Below are positions 53,049 to 63,709 of a stretch of 64,000 nt of DNA, in pieces. Positions within the stretch are counted from its first letter, which is position 1. Each line of letters opens with the position of its first letter. The DNA is taken from positions 1,860,001 through 1,924,000 of the forward strand of contig JAMXBD010000112.1 in assembly GCA_024138025.1 (NCBI GenBank), read 5' to 3'. The notes beneath the pieces are model-generated. The model did not search any database. It saw only the letters and a program-made list of their open reading frames with translations, and was not told where the DNA came from. This DNA comes from Combretum micranthum (taxonomy: Eukaryota; Streptophyta; Magnoliopsida; Myrtales; Combretaceae). Made by a program: the position numbers and the translations under genes.

Positions 53049-54107
53049 GTAAGTTTATTTCCTACCTTTTACGTACTTGGTTGTGCTTGTAGCTAGATGC
53101 ACTAGAAGTAGGAAAAGATGAAAATAAATTATGTATGATAATATTGGTTGAAAGAATGTTAAGCATACCGAGGCATGAATCGTTGTTAATTAACTTATGT
53201 TTTACTATTATTCTGTTGGAGTGTGTGCAAATTTTGTGATCACCTTTAAATTACTCTAATCATATACTATGAATTATATTAATTGATTCATGCGTATCAC
53301 GTAGTTAGTTTCATTACATGAGCTGCTATACTCGATGGAATAAGAGTATAGTAACCGAGTTTGCAGGAGCCATAAATCTATGAGATGAGCGAATAGGAGC
53401 CTGAAATAACTATTTTAAAATGGGCGAGTAGGTGCCTGAAATAAATTACATGAGTTGGATTTTAAAGATGGGTTTTAAAGAGCCTGAAACACCTAACTCT
53501 GAATGGAGGGGTAACTCCATTCAAACATATGATTTTCGATAGATCATATGTATTGCTTGATCACTTGCGTGATGCATTCATATACTTGTTTAATAACTTG
53601 TTTGAAATTATTTATACAAGTACGTTGATTCAGGAATATTCTCATTAAGCTAGTTATGCTTATACTCCGATAGATCTTTGTTGTAACATGACTATATCTT
53701 TTATGCTGAAGATTTCATATACTAGAGTGGGATGATGTTTTAGAAAAGCTTCTGCAAATATTTTGAAGATCTTAGGTTAAACATCGTTTAATGTCTTTTG
53801 GTGTTAGTATTATTTTGTTGTGAGAAAGATGAAGTTGATATTATAATTGTTTGGAGAATTATAGGAGAAAACCCCTAAGATGACGTAAGGATTATATTCT
53901 CTCAATGATAAATTAGAGGATTATTTAGATTCTTGTATGTTGTATTTACTATCTCGAACTATACATCCTACCGGTATCTCCTATTGTTGTGATAGATGCC
54001 TTACATATGGTGTTGAAAATTTTTACATGACTTTGGGAAGTCATTCTTAAGTTTTAATACTGTATGTGGCGAACTGCCACGTTTAGGGTATCCTTTGGGG
54101 CGTGACA

Positions 54108-54112
54108 TTATG
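54108..54112. repeat. Target-site duplication of unit F, right
   Basis: TTATG, identical to 49934-49938. Confidence 0.92.
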
Positions 54113-54725
54113 TATGTCACACCACTTAACTTATCCATCCCATCTCTCAAACCCCACTTCAAAAGGTCTTTTCAGGTAAACCTAATCCCATTGCTAATTA
54201 TATTACTTGCAATAATTTCTCCACAGCTCATATGAAATTCTTGGTTTCTATTTCTACTAATGTTGAGCCCAAGAACTTTCGAGAAGCTAGCACAATGCAA
54301 TTTGGCGTGAGGCAATGAAATAAGAAATTAAGGCATTGGAGTCAACTGGCACATGGACTTTGGAGGACTTACCTTCAAACAAAACACTTATCAGTTGCAA
54401 ATGGGTATATTGGATTAAGTATAATCCTAATGGGACTGTTGAAAAATTTTAAAGCTTGCCTCATTATGTTGGGTATACTCAAGTTAAAGGGTTAGATTAT
54501 ACTGAAACCTTTTTCCTATTGCAAAGATGGCATTTATTCGATGTTACTTATCAATGGTTGTAGCTAAAGGCTAGGAGCTTCATCAAATGGATATTAATAA
54601 TGCATTTTTTTGTGGCGATCTTGCAGAAGAGGTGTATATGAGACCACCTTCTGGTTTTGCTCCTCTTCACCCCAACAAAGTTTGTCGACTCCATAAATCT
54701 TTACATGGGCTTCGTCAGGCTTACT
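54113..54725 (+). pseudogene. Copia reverse transcriptase, 5' part
   Basis: Typical copia RT text with stops: WREAMKXEIKALESTGTW (X = stop), [65 protein letters not shown] and [10 protein letters not shown]. It ends abruptly where the Sirevirus-like LTR begins. Confidence 0.85.
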
Positions 54726-56337
54726 TGTCCTAATTTTATAATCAAGAAAGGGGGTTTTAATTAATTATAATAAAAAACTGAAATTTTAAACATTTCAAAT
54801 CAAAATCCCCTTTTAATTAAATAATTGAGAACAAGATTAGTAATTGAAATGAAATTAAAAATGCAAGAATTAAAGAGAGTAGGGAAAGGAAAATCAGGCA
54901 GCGATGTATAGTGGTTCTGTCTTATGCGTTAGTCAACTCTTCTAGCTCCATGCTGGAGACCCAATTGTCTTTACCGGTTGTGTTTCACTATATTAAAACA
55001 AATTGAGAGTACAAATAAGCCTCTTTAAGGTAAAGTCTCACTGTTGAGTTTCTCTAGCTTCTACACCAAGGTAATCACTCAACTACAATGATTTACAACT
55101 TTCAATAGAATCTTTAAATAGAATAGAAGGAAATGAGGAGAATGATGATCCTCTACAAATTAGATCAATGGAATGCTATAAAGATTATGAGATCTATAGC
55201 TTTTATTTTTCGAGAGCAATAATTAAAACGGTATCTCTTCTCTCATGTGTTGTTTTCTTGTAATTATATTGAACCTTTTTCACTTGCTGCTTTGTTCTTC
55301 ATTATCTAGGTGGCTAGAAAATCGCAATTTCTTTTTTTATTTGAATTCGAAATTCAAGCTTGATATCTTAGATAATCATTCGTGTTCTTCTCTTGATATT
55401 ATCTCGATCTTCAAGATATTTTACCTTTGATATTATCCTAATGTTGCCGAGATCTTCTTTGTAGATATATGTTATGATTTTAAATTAAAAAATCTAGATA
55501 AACTTAATAACAAATCCTTGTAAATCTCGTAGTCTTCAATTGAATATTTGTTGGATAATGTTTGTTGTGATATCTCTTAATTTGTGAAGTCTTATCTTCT
55601 TATAACAACCTTATCTCTATCTTGAATAATATCTACACTTGTAACAACTTATCCTTATCTTCCTCAACCTCATCTCCAAGAGAAAATATTGAAAAGAACC
55701 AAAAAATTTGTTGGAAAAATATCTCATGTACTAGCATAAAAAAGATTTATAGAAACCATTTGATTTTAAATAAATCCCTAATAAAAACTTGATGTGATGC
55801 AATCCCCATGATATTAAATCCATTTTCAGTGGAATACATCAAGTATATTACCCAAACATACTTGAAAAGTGGAGCTAGGTCTTGAAAGATGATAAAAATT
55901 CAATTTGGAAAAACTTTATTCGGATTTGGAAAATTTCGTGTGACACTTAAAGGTTCTGAAATAGCTGTTGAGAACAGAACATATTGTATATAAACCTTGA
56001 AGGTTCTAAAACAGCTTATCTCAGACTTATGTTTCTCTCGTTGAAGGTTTTGACATAACTTCTGATACTTTATACATCCTTCTGTCGAAACTTCTGAAAA
56101 TGCTTCTAACATTCTAATCTTTATTTAATCTTTACTTTCAAAGGTTTTGAACTAAGTTCTATCATGTTACACTTATTGAAAATTCTCTTTAACAAAGTTC
56201 CGAAACACCTTTTGACTAATTCTAAAACCATTTTATAACTTTTTATGTTATTTAACAACCTGTACTTCATGAACAAACTCATTAGAAACTTTAATCTCCT
56301 TTTGTTATCATCAAAACAATATTTAGAGAACTTAACA
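54726..56337 (-). other. 3' LTR of the Sirevirus-like element
   Basis: On the minus strand it starts TGTTAAGTTCTCTAAATATT (56337) and ends near AAATTAGGACA (54726). The TG start directly follows a polypurine tract, which makes it firm; the CA end is inferred from TG...CA and from where copia RT stops. It contains repeated GAAGGTTCTRAAAYAGCT-like words at about 55950-56080. Confidence 0.65.
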
Positions 56338-56350
56338 TTCTCTCTCTTTT
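56338..56350 (-). other. Polypurine tract next to the 3' LTR
   Basis: AAAAGAGAGAGAA directly before TGTTAAG. Further purine motifs, AAAAAAGGGGAGAA (about 56466-56479) and TAGGGGGAGC (about 56500), lie just upstream. Repeated polypurine motifs are a known Sirevirus trait. Confidence 0.7.
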
Positions 56351-56875
56351 CGATAATAACAAAACACCTTTTTAATCATAAATCATATCACATTAACATA
56401 TTCATCATAATTCAAATATGCATTCATCAAATCAGCTTATATATATATTATCGTTTTATCTTTAATTCTCCCCTTTTTTGTTATCATTAAGAAATGAAGC
56501 TCCCCCTAAAATGATGCATGAAAACAAAAGTAAATAGAACACAATCAAATGAGCAAAGAAAAAAAAATTACAAAGCAGAAAAAATAAGTCTTGCAAAGTT
56601 TTCAAAAGAATAGAAACATTAAGAGTCTAATTTCTTCTTTGTCGAGAGGATTTTGGGGTTGATTTAGGAACATAATCAGCTATTAGAGAAGACGGTTTGT
56701 AAGGAGGAGAATCCAAATCAATAATATGAGGTCCTTTCCGAACATAATCTAGAAAGTTTGTTAATAGAGACATTTGTATTTCTCCTTGTATATTCTTGGC
56801 AGCATTAATGCTTTAAGCAGTCTTTGAGTCTAAATTTTTAAACCAAGATGTAACCAAGTCTCCAATTTTCCTAAT

Positions 56876-58421
56876 CTATGTAACTAGCCTATCAAAGTTA
56901 GTAGCATTGTGATTTAAATCCATCTTGACCCTATAGTTGAAATCATCATATAAAATTCTATAATTCTTAATTTCCATAAGAATTTTTCCAAATTCTCTTT
57001 TCACTTGTTTACACCACTCATCAATCTTCTTCTTGCCTTCTTCTTTGAAATAATTGAATTCTTCCCTCATGGTATGCTGGAACATTTCTATCAACTCTGA
57101 TTTGATAGCATCTTGGACCATATTTTTTATATCTTCCAAATTTGTACGTCCAAGTTCAGTTATGGTACTACTTTTACTAATATCTCTTTCTTCAAATTTT
57201 CTTTTCTAATATTCCTCAACTTCTCTAGAAGGTTCTAAATCTCCTTCTATGGTTTGAGCAATAGGAGTCGAGATTCCAAAAGGAACTTCTCTTCGTCTAT
57301 GTTTTTCATGCACATAATGTGATCCATCATTAGCATACCACATCTTTAACATATATGGACATGTGATGGAACACTTCCTTTCCAATCCTTTTCAATCTTA
57401 AATGCTCAAACGAACTAAAGGGTTGATTGATCTCTTGAATTCAAATAATTTCATTAAGACACTCTTAAAAATTAAGTTGTCTTTGTATTTCCAAATCTGC
57501 TCAATAATCCTTGAAGCAATATCAAGCTTCTTCTTTTTCATCATGGCAAAAATAATTTGCGCATGATCAGTAGACATGGAGGTTGAACTTCCCTTTCTTG
57601 GACATATGCACTTAATAATAATTTTGTGTAATATCATGGGAAATAACTTAAAGTCTATGGTCATGTCTTCTTGCCATAATCCATTTCTAATCCTCCATTC
57701 ACAGTGGCAAAAAGTTCATTCTTGGCCATATTAATAACCTCCACATCGTCATTGACATGATTCATCTCAAAACATTTGATCACACCTTCTATAGAAATCA
57801 TAATATCTTGATCACAGACTTTAGAGACTAACACATTCTCACTTGATATACTCAAATTCCAATAAAATTCTTTCACACATTCACCATATACTAGAATATG
57901 TAAAGAACACAAATTCATACACTCTATGAGTTCAAGTAACTCATTCCAATAAAAACCATTATTTGTGAAGAAATTAAAATTTATAAAATTGCATGCACAC
58001 AGCTCAGTCCTTTTCTTGCCCAAAGATTTGTCCACGATGATTTCAAGATAATTCTTTTAGCGGTCTCAGTTGTCTTCTTTCGTGATTTTTGTTTTGGAAT
58101 AGAGGATTAACCTTGCTCAACTTTTTCTTTTCCTTTGTTTTGACCTTGCATGACCTGTTCTTTGCCCTTTTTTGCTTTGGATAGAGGAGTTTTCTTTGTT
58201 CCACTCTTCTTTGTTGAGCCATGATCAGAATCAGAGTTCGTAGAACCTAGGGTTTCTTCCATTGAAGGTTCTTTCGAAAGTTCTTTCGAAGGTTCTTTGC
58301 GAGATGGTGAAGGAGTATGTTCTGAAGAATGTGAAGAATCAATACGTATGATTAAGAGTTCGTTAGATGGCTTTGATTTGAAAGATTTTTGCCTAAGTTT
58401 CTTAGATTTCTTGTGAGCCAT
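56876..58421 (-). pseudogene. Env-like / putative plant transposon protein, broken
   Basis: The ATG at 58421 starts MAHKKSKKLRQKSFKSK; a Ser/Lys/Glu-rich region with KEPSKE-type repeats follows (to 58107). After stops and shifts come TELCACNFINFNFFTNNGFY and YGECVKEFYWNLSIS (58035-57661), then ILHKIIIKCICPRKG and MSTDHAQIIFAMMKKKK (57664-57398), and a coiled-coil-like DIKNMVQDAIKSELIEMF segment (57139-56876). The central part fits the plant envelope-like / putative plant transposon protein family found after pol in Sireviruses. It starts about 215 bp after the RNase H stop. Disrupted; true envelope function is unproven for the family. Confidence 0.65.
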
Positions 58422-58637
58422 TTTTGCAAAAAAATTGAAAGAGTTTGAACAATGAACAGTTGAAACTTAGAAAGGGAAATCAGAGTAAAAGCGTTGTAAA
58501 AAAAATATGACCAGTAAAAATATAAATTTTAAAAGATAAAATATTTTATTAAGGAAAAGGGGTAAAGATTTATAAAATGGGAAGATTTAATGATTTATCA
58601 AAATGGATTAGAAATTCCAATTTCTTTTTTGATAAAT

Positions 58638-59096
58638 TCAAATTTTATTTTTTTCAATAGGTTTAGTAAGAATGTCTACTAATTGATTTGTGGTTGGCAA
58701 AAATTCAACATTGATATTTCCATGATTCACATGATCTCGAATAAAGTGATGTCTGATATCTATATACTTTGACCTAGAATGATGAAAAGGATTCTTTGTT
58801 AAATTTATTGCACTCATGTTATTACATTTAATAGTTGAATTTTTTAAATTGATTCCATAATTAATTAATTAAAATTGTTTTATCCATAAAAACTGTGCAC
58901 AAAAATTACCAATAGAAACATATTTTGCTTCAACTGTAGATAAGGCAATGAAATTTTGTTTCTTAGATAACCAAGAAACTAATTTACCACCAAAAAATTG
59001 ACAAGTATCCGATGTGTTTTTTCTATCAATTTTACAACCAACATAATCTGCTTCAGAGTATCCTATTAAACCAAAAATTTGATTTTTAAGGTACCA
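58638..59096 (-). pseudogene. Sirevirus-like copia RNase H
   Basis: LIGYSEADYVGCKIDRKNTS (near 59063), GGKLVSWLSKKQNFIALSTV, EAKYVSIGNFCAQFLWIKQF, then after a break YGINLKNSTIKCNNMSAINL, HHSRSKYIDIRHHFIRDHV and LVDILTKPIE to a TGA at 58640-58638. The end of RT upstream is removed by the gypsy insertion at 59097. Confidence 0.82.
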
Positions 59097-59654
59097 TGTA
59101 AGCCCTCGTTTTCTTAGCAAACCAAATGTTACAAATCGTATAAGGCGTCATCCTTTTTGGTTCAAGGATTACATAACTATATAGAAGTTGCATGTATCAT
59201 TAGCTGTTTGTAATACATGGCTCATTAGCCAATTGCAACAAATTCTGTTAGGAATTTCTAGATCTAACAGTAATAGAACTAGATCTAGCAGTTACATAAC
59301 ATACAACAACTGGATTCAAACAAATAATAGCTGGATGTAACAAATATGAGAAAGAATATAAATACAGCAATAAGATGCAGAAAAAGGTTACCAAACCCCT
59401 GCGTTGAGAAATCTGTTGAGGAGTTAGAGACTCACTCGAAGTAGTCTCAACTTTATTCTTTGTTCACCTGCAAATCGAACACAAGGAATTAGGGTTAGTT
59501 TCTGTTCTTAATCATAGAAACAGAGAGAGACGAGTGAGTAAAGAGAGCGAGAGACGAACTTATCTTTCTAAAGTTGAGAACAGATCGGGTTCTAGGGTTT
59601 CTCTTTTCTTTTAAAAGGAGTCTTTAATCTTGTGTGTGTGAGTCTATGGTAATA
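59097..59654 (+). other. 5' LTR of the gypsy chromovirus
   Basis: Begins TGTAAGCCCTCG exactly where Sirevirus RNase H coding stops. A TATAAATA-type box lies at 59357-59364. The right end is placed before the primer site, but no clear CA is seen, so it may be off by tens of bases. Confidence 0.55.
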
Positions 59655-59656
59655 TT

Positions 59657-59674
59657 TGGTGCTCTCGTTGAGAG
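59657..59674 (+). other. Gypsy primer-binding-site-like motif
   Basis: TGGTGCTCTCGTTGAGAG, 28 bp before the gag ATG. It resembles the TTGGTGCTTTCATTGAGAG region found after the 5' LTR of plant chromoviruses. Confidence 0.55.
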
Positions 59675-59701
59675 TCGAACTCAACAACTCAGAAATCCAT
59701 C

Positions 59702-60676
59702 ATGCAACAATCATATATGGATAAATTGCAAGCAGTAGTGGCCTCATTAGCTGATACTATGATATCAATGCAAATGCAGATGAATGATTCGATGCAATCT
59801 TTAAGCAATTCTTTACAAGATTCTGTTAAAGCATTGAATGACAAGATTGATAGTTTACCCAAGAATTCGAATCAGAACTTGAATGTTAACAATCATGGCA
59901 ATTTGGAGCACATGAATGCAAGTTCATCCTTTTCGGGGTCATCTGATTCTTTGTTGAAGAACATTAAACTGGAAATTCCAAAGTTTCAAGGAGGTGATCC
60001 GATTCAATGGATCTATAAAACTGAAAAATTCTTTGATTTTCATGATATTCCTATTGATTAATGATTGGTTATTGCTTCTTTTGCAATGGAGGATGAGGCT
60101 TTAGAATGGCTTCGGTGGATGGAATTAAAACATTTAATTACAACATGGCCTAGATTCTTAGAGGATTTGAAAGTTCGTTTTAGGCCATCTGAATTTGAAG
60201 ACCTGCAAGGTAAATTGGCTAAATTCACTCAAACTCATTCAGTAGTAGAATATCAACGTTCTTTTGAATCTTTATCAAATAGGGTTGTTGGTTTGCATGA
60301 AAGCTTCCTCATTAGTTGCTTCATTTCTGGCCTTAAGCCATTTTTGAAGCGAGATGTCCAATTACATAAACCTGAAACACTTGTCCAAGCTATATCTCTT
60401 GCCAAACCTTTTGAAACTAAACATTATGACCAGACACAATTATATAGACCTTCACCTTCTAAATTTACTCTCCAATTTTCTAAATCATCCATTTCTACTT
60501 CCACACCTTCCGCAATTCCATTTCCGAAAAAACCCAAATTACCTATCAAGCGACTTTCTCCACTAGAAATGCAAACTCGAAGAGAACAAGGATTATGTTT
60601 TAATTGTGATGAGAAATTCTCTCGAAATCACAAGTGCAAACCTAAATTTTTGCTACTCATGAGTGAGATGGATTAG
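59702..60676 (+). pseudogene. Gypsy gag
   Basis: MQQSYMDKLQAVVASLADTM starts a coiled-coil N-terminus. LEIPKFQGGDPIQWIYKTEK leads into the retrotransposon gag domain (ALEWLRWMELKHLITTWPRF), and the end has the zinc-finger text GLCFNCDEKFSRNHKCK. Two adjacent stops (TAA TGA, 60059-60064) interrupt it where the family usually has Gln-Arg, so both can be single C-to-T changes. A TAG ends the frame at 60676. Confidence 0.85.
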
Positions 60677-60679
60677 GAT

Positions 60680-61470
60680 GTGGAGGAGCCTGTGTGTGGG
60701 GATGTTAATGTGACTGCAGAACCTTCTCTTCGTATTAGCTATCATGCTTTGGCGGGAGCACTTACTCCTAAGACTTTACGTTTTCAGGGGTATGTAAATG
60801 GGCAGTCTATTAGTGTATTGATTGATAGTGGTAGTACTCACAATTTTATTCAAACAAGAGTTGTTAAACGTTTGAATCTTATTGTTTTTCCGACTTCTTA
60901 GTTTGATGTGATGATTGGAAATGGGAAGAGACTTAAATGTGAAGGCTAATGTGTAGATATTCCTCTGCAAATTCAGAATAATAAATTTTGGGAAACATTT
61001 TATGTGTTACCCATTCAGGGGGCAGAGATGGTTTTAGGAGTACAATGGTTACAAGGGTTAGCCCAGTCACTATTGATTACATGCGATTGGCTATGAATTT
61101 CCAGAAAGGAGGATAGAAGGTTGAATTATTGGGTTCATATATGAATAATGGAGCCTTGATTACTCATAATCAGTTTAAATGTTTGTGGGAAACAGATGGT
61201 ATTGCTTCTTGTTTCCATTTGATGGCTCAAACAGAGACAACAGTAACTTCTCATGAATTCACCAACAACGGCCAACTTGATGACCTCTTGGGCAAATTCA
61301 CAAACATTTTTCAGGCTCCATCATCATTGCCACCTTTACGTTTAGTACAACATCGTATTCATTTGAATCACACTGAACCCATTAATGTTAGACCATACAG
61401 ATATCCTCATTTTCAGAAAAGTAAGATTGAGCAACAAGTTGAAGACATGTTACAGCAAAGATTGATTTAG
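60680..61470 (+). pseudogene. Gypsy protease and RT N-terminus
   Basis: The aspartic protease motif VLIDSGSTHNFIQTRVV (about 60818) has an intact DSG. MVLGVQWLQGL is followed by a one-base deletion near 61060, after which the frame reads PVTIDYMRLAMNFQK and RIHLNHTEPINVRPYRYP up to QRLI and TAG at 61468-61470. In-frame stops occur also at 60899 and about 60948. Confidence 0.82.
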
Positions 61471-62260
61471 CACAGTTCTAGTCCTTTTTCTTCTCCAGTA
61501 TTATTGGTTAAGAAAAAAGGATGGAACATGGCGATTTTGTATTGATTATCGTGCTTTAAATCAAGCCACAGTGAAAGATGAGTTTCCAATTCCTACCATA
61601 GATGAGCTATTAGATGAGTTGAAACAGGCCACAGTATTTTCTAAGTTGGATTTGCGAGCAGGATACCATCAGATTCGCATGTATCTTGATGACGTTCACA
61701 AAACCGCTTTTTGTACTCATCATGGCCATTACGAATTCCTTGTAATGCCTTTTAGGTTGAGCAATGCTTCAGCAACCTTTCAAAGTATTATGAATAGGTT
61801 GCTTCAACCCTATTTGAGGAAATTTGTTATTGTATTTTTTGATGACATTTTGGTTTACAGTTCGAGTTTTGATGATCATTTACATCATTTACGAACAGTT
61901 TTGCAAACTTTACTGGACAATGAGTTTTATGTGAAGAAGAGCAAATGTGCTTTTGCTCAGATTACCATTGAGTATTTGGGACATATAGTTGCTGCTGGAG
62001 GGGTAGCTCCTGATCTAGCTAAGATTGATGCGGTTAAAAATTGGCCTTTACCCAAAATTGTGAAGCAATTACGAGCTTTCTTGGGACTTGCTGGATATTA
62101 TAGACATTTTGTTAAAGGCTATGCCTCTATAGCTCACCCCATGACAGACATGTTGAAGAAAGAATATTTTAAGTGGACTAACGTTGCTTTAGCTGCTTTT
62201 GAGAAACTTAAGTTGGGATTGATTAAAGCACCAATTTTAGCTCTACCAGATTTTTCCTAA
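61471..62260 (+). pseudogene. Gypsy reverse transcriptase
   Basis: SSPFSSPVLLVKKK, then a shift in an A run near 61515 to TWRFCIDYRALNQATVKDEF. It continues uninterrupted through FSKLDLRAGYHQIRM, the catalytic FFDDILVYS (about 61838-61864), EYLGHIV and FLGLAGYYRHFVKGYA. A TAA lies at 62258-62260. Confidence 0.9.
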
Positions 62261-62746
62261 CCTTTCATTGTGGAGACAGACGCCTCTGGTTCTAGAATTG
62301 GAGCAGTACTTCTGCAATCCAATCATCTTGTTGCTTATTTTAGTAAAAAGCTCCCCAACCATTTGCAAAAGGCTTCTACTTATGTTAGAGAACTGTTTGC
62401 TTTAGTAGAAGCAGTCAAGAAATGGTGTTAATATTTATTGGGAAGCCATTTTACTATTCATACAGATCATAAAAGCTTAAAGGAGATTTTAACATAAGTG
62501 ATTCATACTCCGGAACAACAGAAGTATTTAGTCAAGTTGATGGGATATGACTATTCTGTTGTATATAAGGCTAGGTGTGAAAATAAGGTAGCTGACGCTT
62601 TGTCTCGAAGAGAGGTGAATGAGACACACTATTTTAGCTACACAATCCCTTGTTTTCATTTGATTGATCTTTTAAAACAGGAATATCAATCTGTAGCCGA
62701 ATTTAAGCTGATGATTGAAGAAGTTCAGCAAGGTATTCCTAAATAA
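62261..62746 (+). pseudogene. Gypsy RNase H
   Basis: PFIVETDASGSRIGAVLLQ, VAYFSKKLPNHLQKASTY, REL-ALVEAVKKW, then a TAA, HFTIHTDHKSLKEILT, another TAA, VIHTPEQQKYLVKLMGYDY and NKVADALSRRE. Domain text is complete, but stops at about 62429 and 62495 break it. Confidence 0.88.
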
Positions 62747-63709
62747 TGGCCACTTCAATGGAAGAATAATCTTTTATTCTATCATGACAAATTATTTCTA
62801 GTATCACAATCATCATTAATTCCTATGATTCTTAAGGAATTTCATAATTCTCCTTTAGGTGGCCATTTTGGATTTTTGAAAACATATAAGAGGATTGTGG
62901 CTGAATTTTTTTGGGAAGGAATGCGAGCACATATTGCATTATATGTTCACAATTGTGCTATTTACCAGCAAATTAAATATGAAGCAAGGGCACCAGCTGG
63001 GCTTTTACATCCTCTTCCAATACCACAACAAATATGGACTGACATCAGTATGGATTTTATTACTTCCTTACCAAAATCCAATGGATTTACAGTCATATTT
63101 GTTGTTGTGGATAGGCTTACAAAGTATTGTCATTTGGGACCTTTGACTGCTAACTTTAATGCGTTCAAAGTTGCCACTCTTTATGTTAACATGGTTGTCA
63201 AACATCATGGTTTTCCGAGGTCTATTGTATCAGACAGAGATCCCATTTTTATGAGCAGATTTTGGCAGGAATTATTTTCGCTTAGTGGAACTACTCATAA
63301 GATGAGCAGTGCCTATCATCCACAGACAGACGGACAAACAGAAGTGCTTAATCGAATGATTTAACAATATTTGAAGACATTTGTCATGGATTGTCCCACT
63401 CGTTGGACTAAGTATTTAGCATGGGCTGAATTTGCCTATAGTACTTCGTTCCATGAGGGTGTTAATTCTACCCCTTTTGAGCTAGTTTATGGGCGCTCTC
63501 CACCTACTATTCTTTCTTATCAAAGAGTTTCAAGAGTAAAAGTTGTGGATATGGAGTTGCGAACTTGTGATGATCTATTAAAAACTCTGAGGGATAATTT
63601 GATCAGAGCTCAGAACAGAATGAAACATTTTGTTGATAAGAAGCGTCGAGAGGTAGAATTGAAGGTAGGGGATTTGGTGTTTCTTAAATTACAACCCTAT
63701 AAATAGATT
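62747..63709 (+). pseudogene. Gypsy integrase
   Basis: A zinc-binding N-terminal region with HNCAIYQQIKYE in place of the usual HCxxC text (one Cys is Tyr or Gln). The core has WTDISMDFITSLPKSNGFTV, VVDRLTKYCHLGPL, SIVSDRDPIFMSRFWQELF and SSAYHPQTDGQTEVLNRM, then TAA (63362-63364) and FVMDCPTRWTKYLAWAEFAY to LVFLKLQPYK and TAG. D, D and E catalytic positions are present. Confidence 0.88.

Larger units (their letters stand above)
49939..54107 (+). mobile_element. Solo giant LTR-like unit F
   Basis: 4169 bp from TGTAAGCCCC to GGGGCGTGACA, with a perfect TTATG duplication. Copia linker/RT coding reads continuously from 49938 into 54113, so the borders are secure. Signals are TATAAATA (50823-50830), a CT-rich leader without any ATG up to the donor CCTTAG|GTAAAA (51015/51016), a 39-bp tandem repeat (about 51436-51513), and an island at 52953-53048. 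There is no gag or pol. The best-preserved member of the family here. Confidence 0.9.
46035..54725 (+). mobile_element. Ty1/copia element, dead and multiply interrupted
   Basis: The order on the plus strand is correct for copia: a possible short 5' LTR (46035-46275), primer site, gag with zinc knuckle, protease, GAG-pre-integrase, integrase, linker and RT. It is interrupted by a Harbinger-like MITE in gag, a 701-bp hAT-like element in the linker and solo LTR F in the linker. It is cut in RT (after LHGLRQAY) by the Sirevirus-like element; the rest of RT, RNase H and the 3' LTR are not in the window. Stops and shifts are frequent. Confidence 0.85.
54726..59096 (-). mobile_element. Sirevirus-like Ty1/copia element, 3' part
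   Basis: From right to left on the minus strand: RNase H, env-like ORF, polypurine motifs and 3' LTR. The element is inserted in the copia RT at 54725 and is itself cut at 59096 by the gypsy element. gag, protease, integrase, most of RT and the 5' LTR must lie to the right of the window. An env-like gene after pol, together with repeated polypurine motifs, is characteristic of Sireviruses (SIRE1/Maximus type). Confidence 0.8.

Noticed and set aside
62895..63146. Second-frame open reading inside gypsy integrase
   Set aside because: It is an out-of-frame shadow of the integrase, which is read in the overlapping frame.
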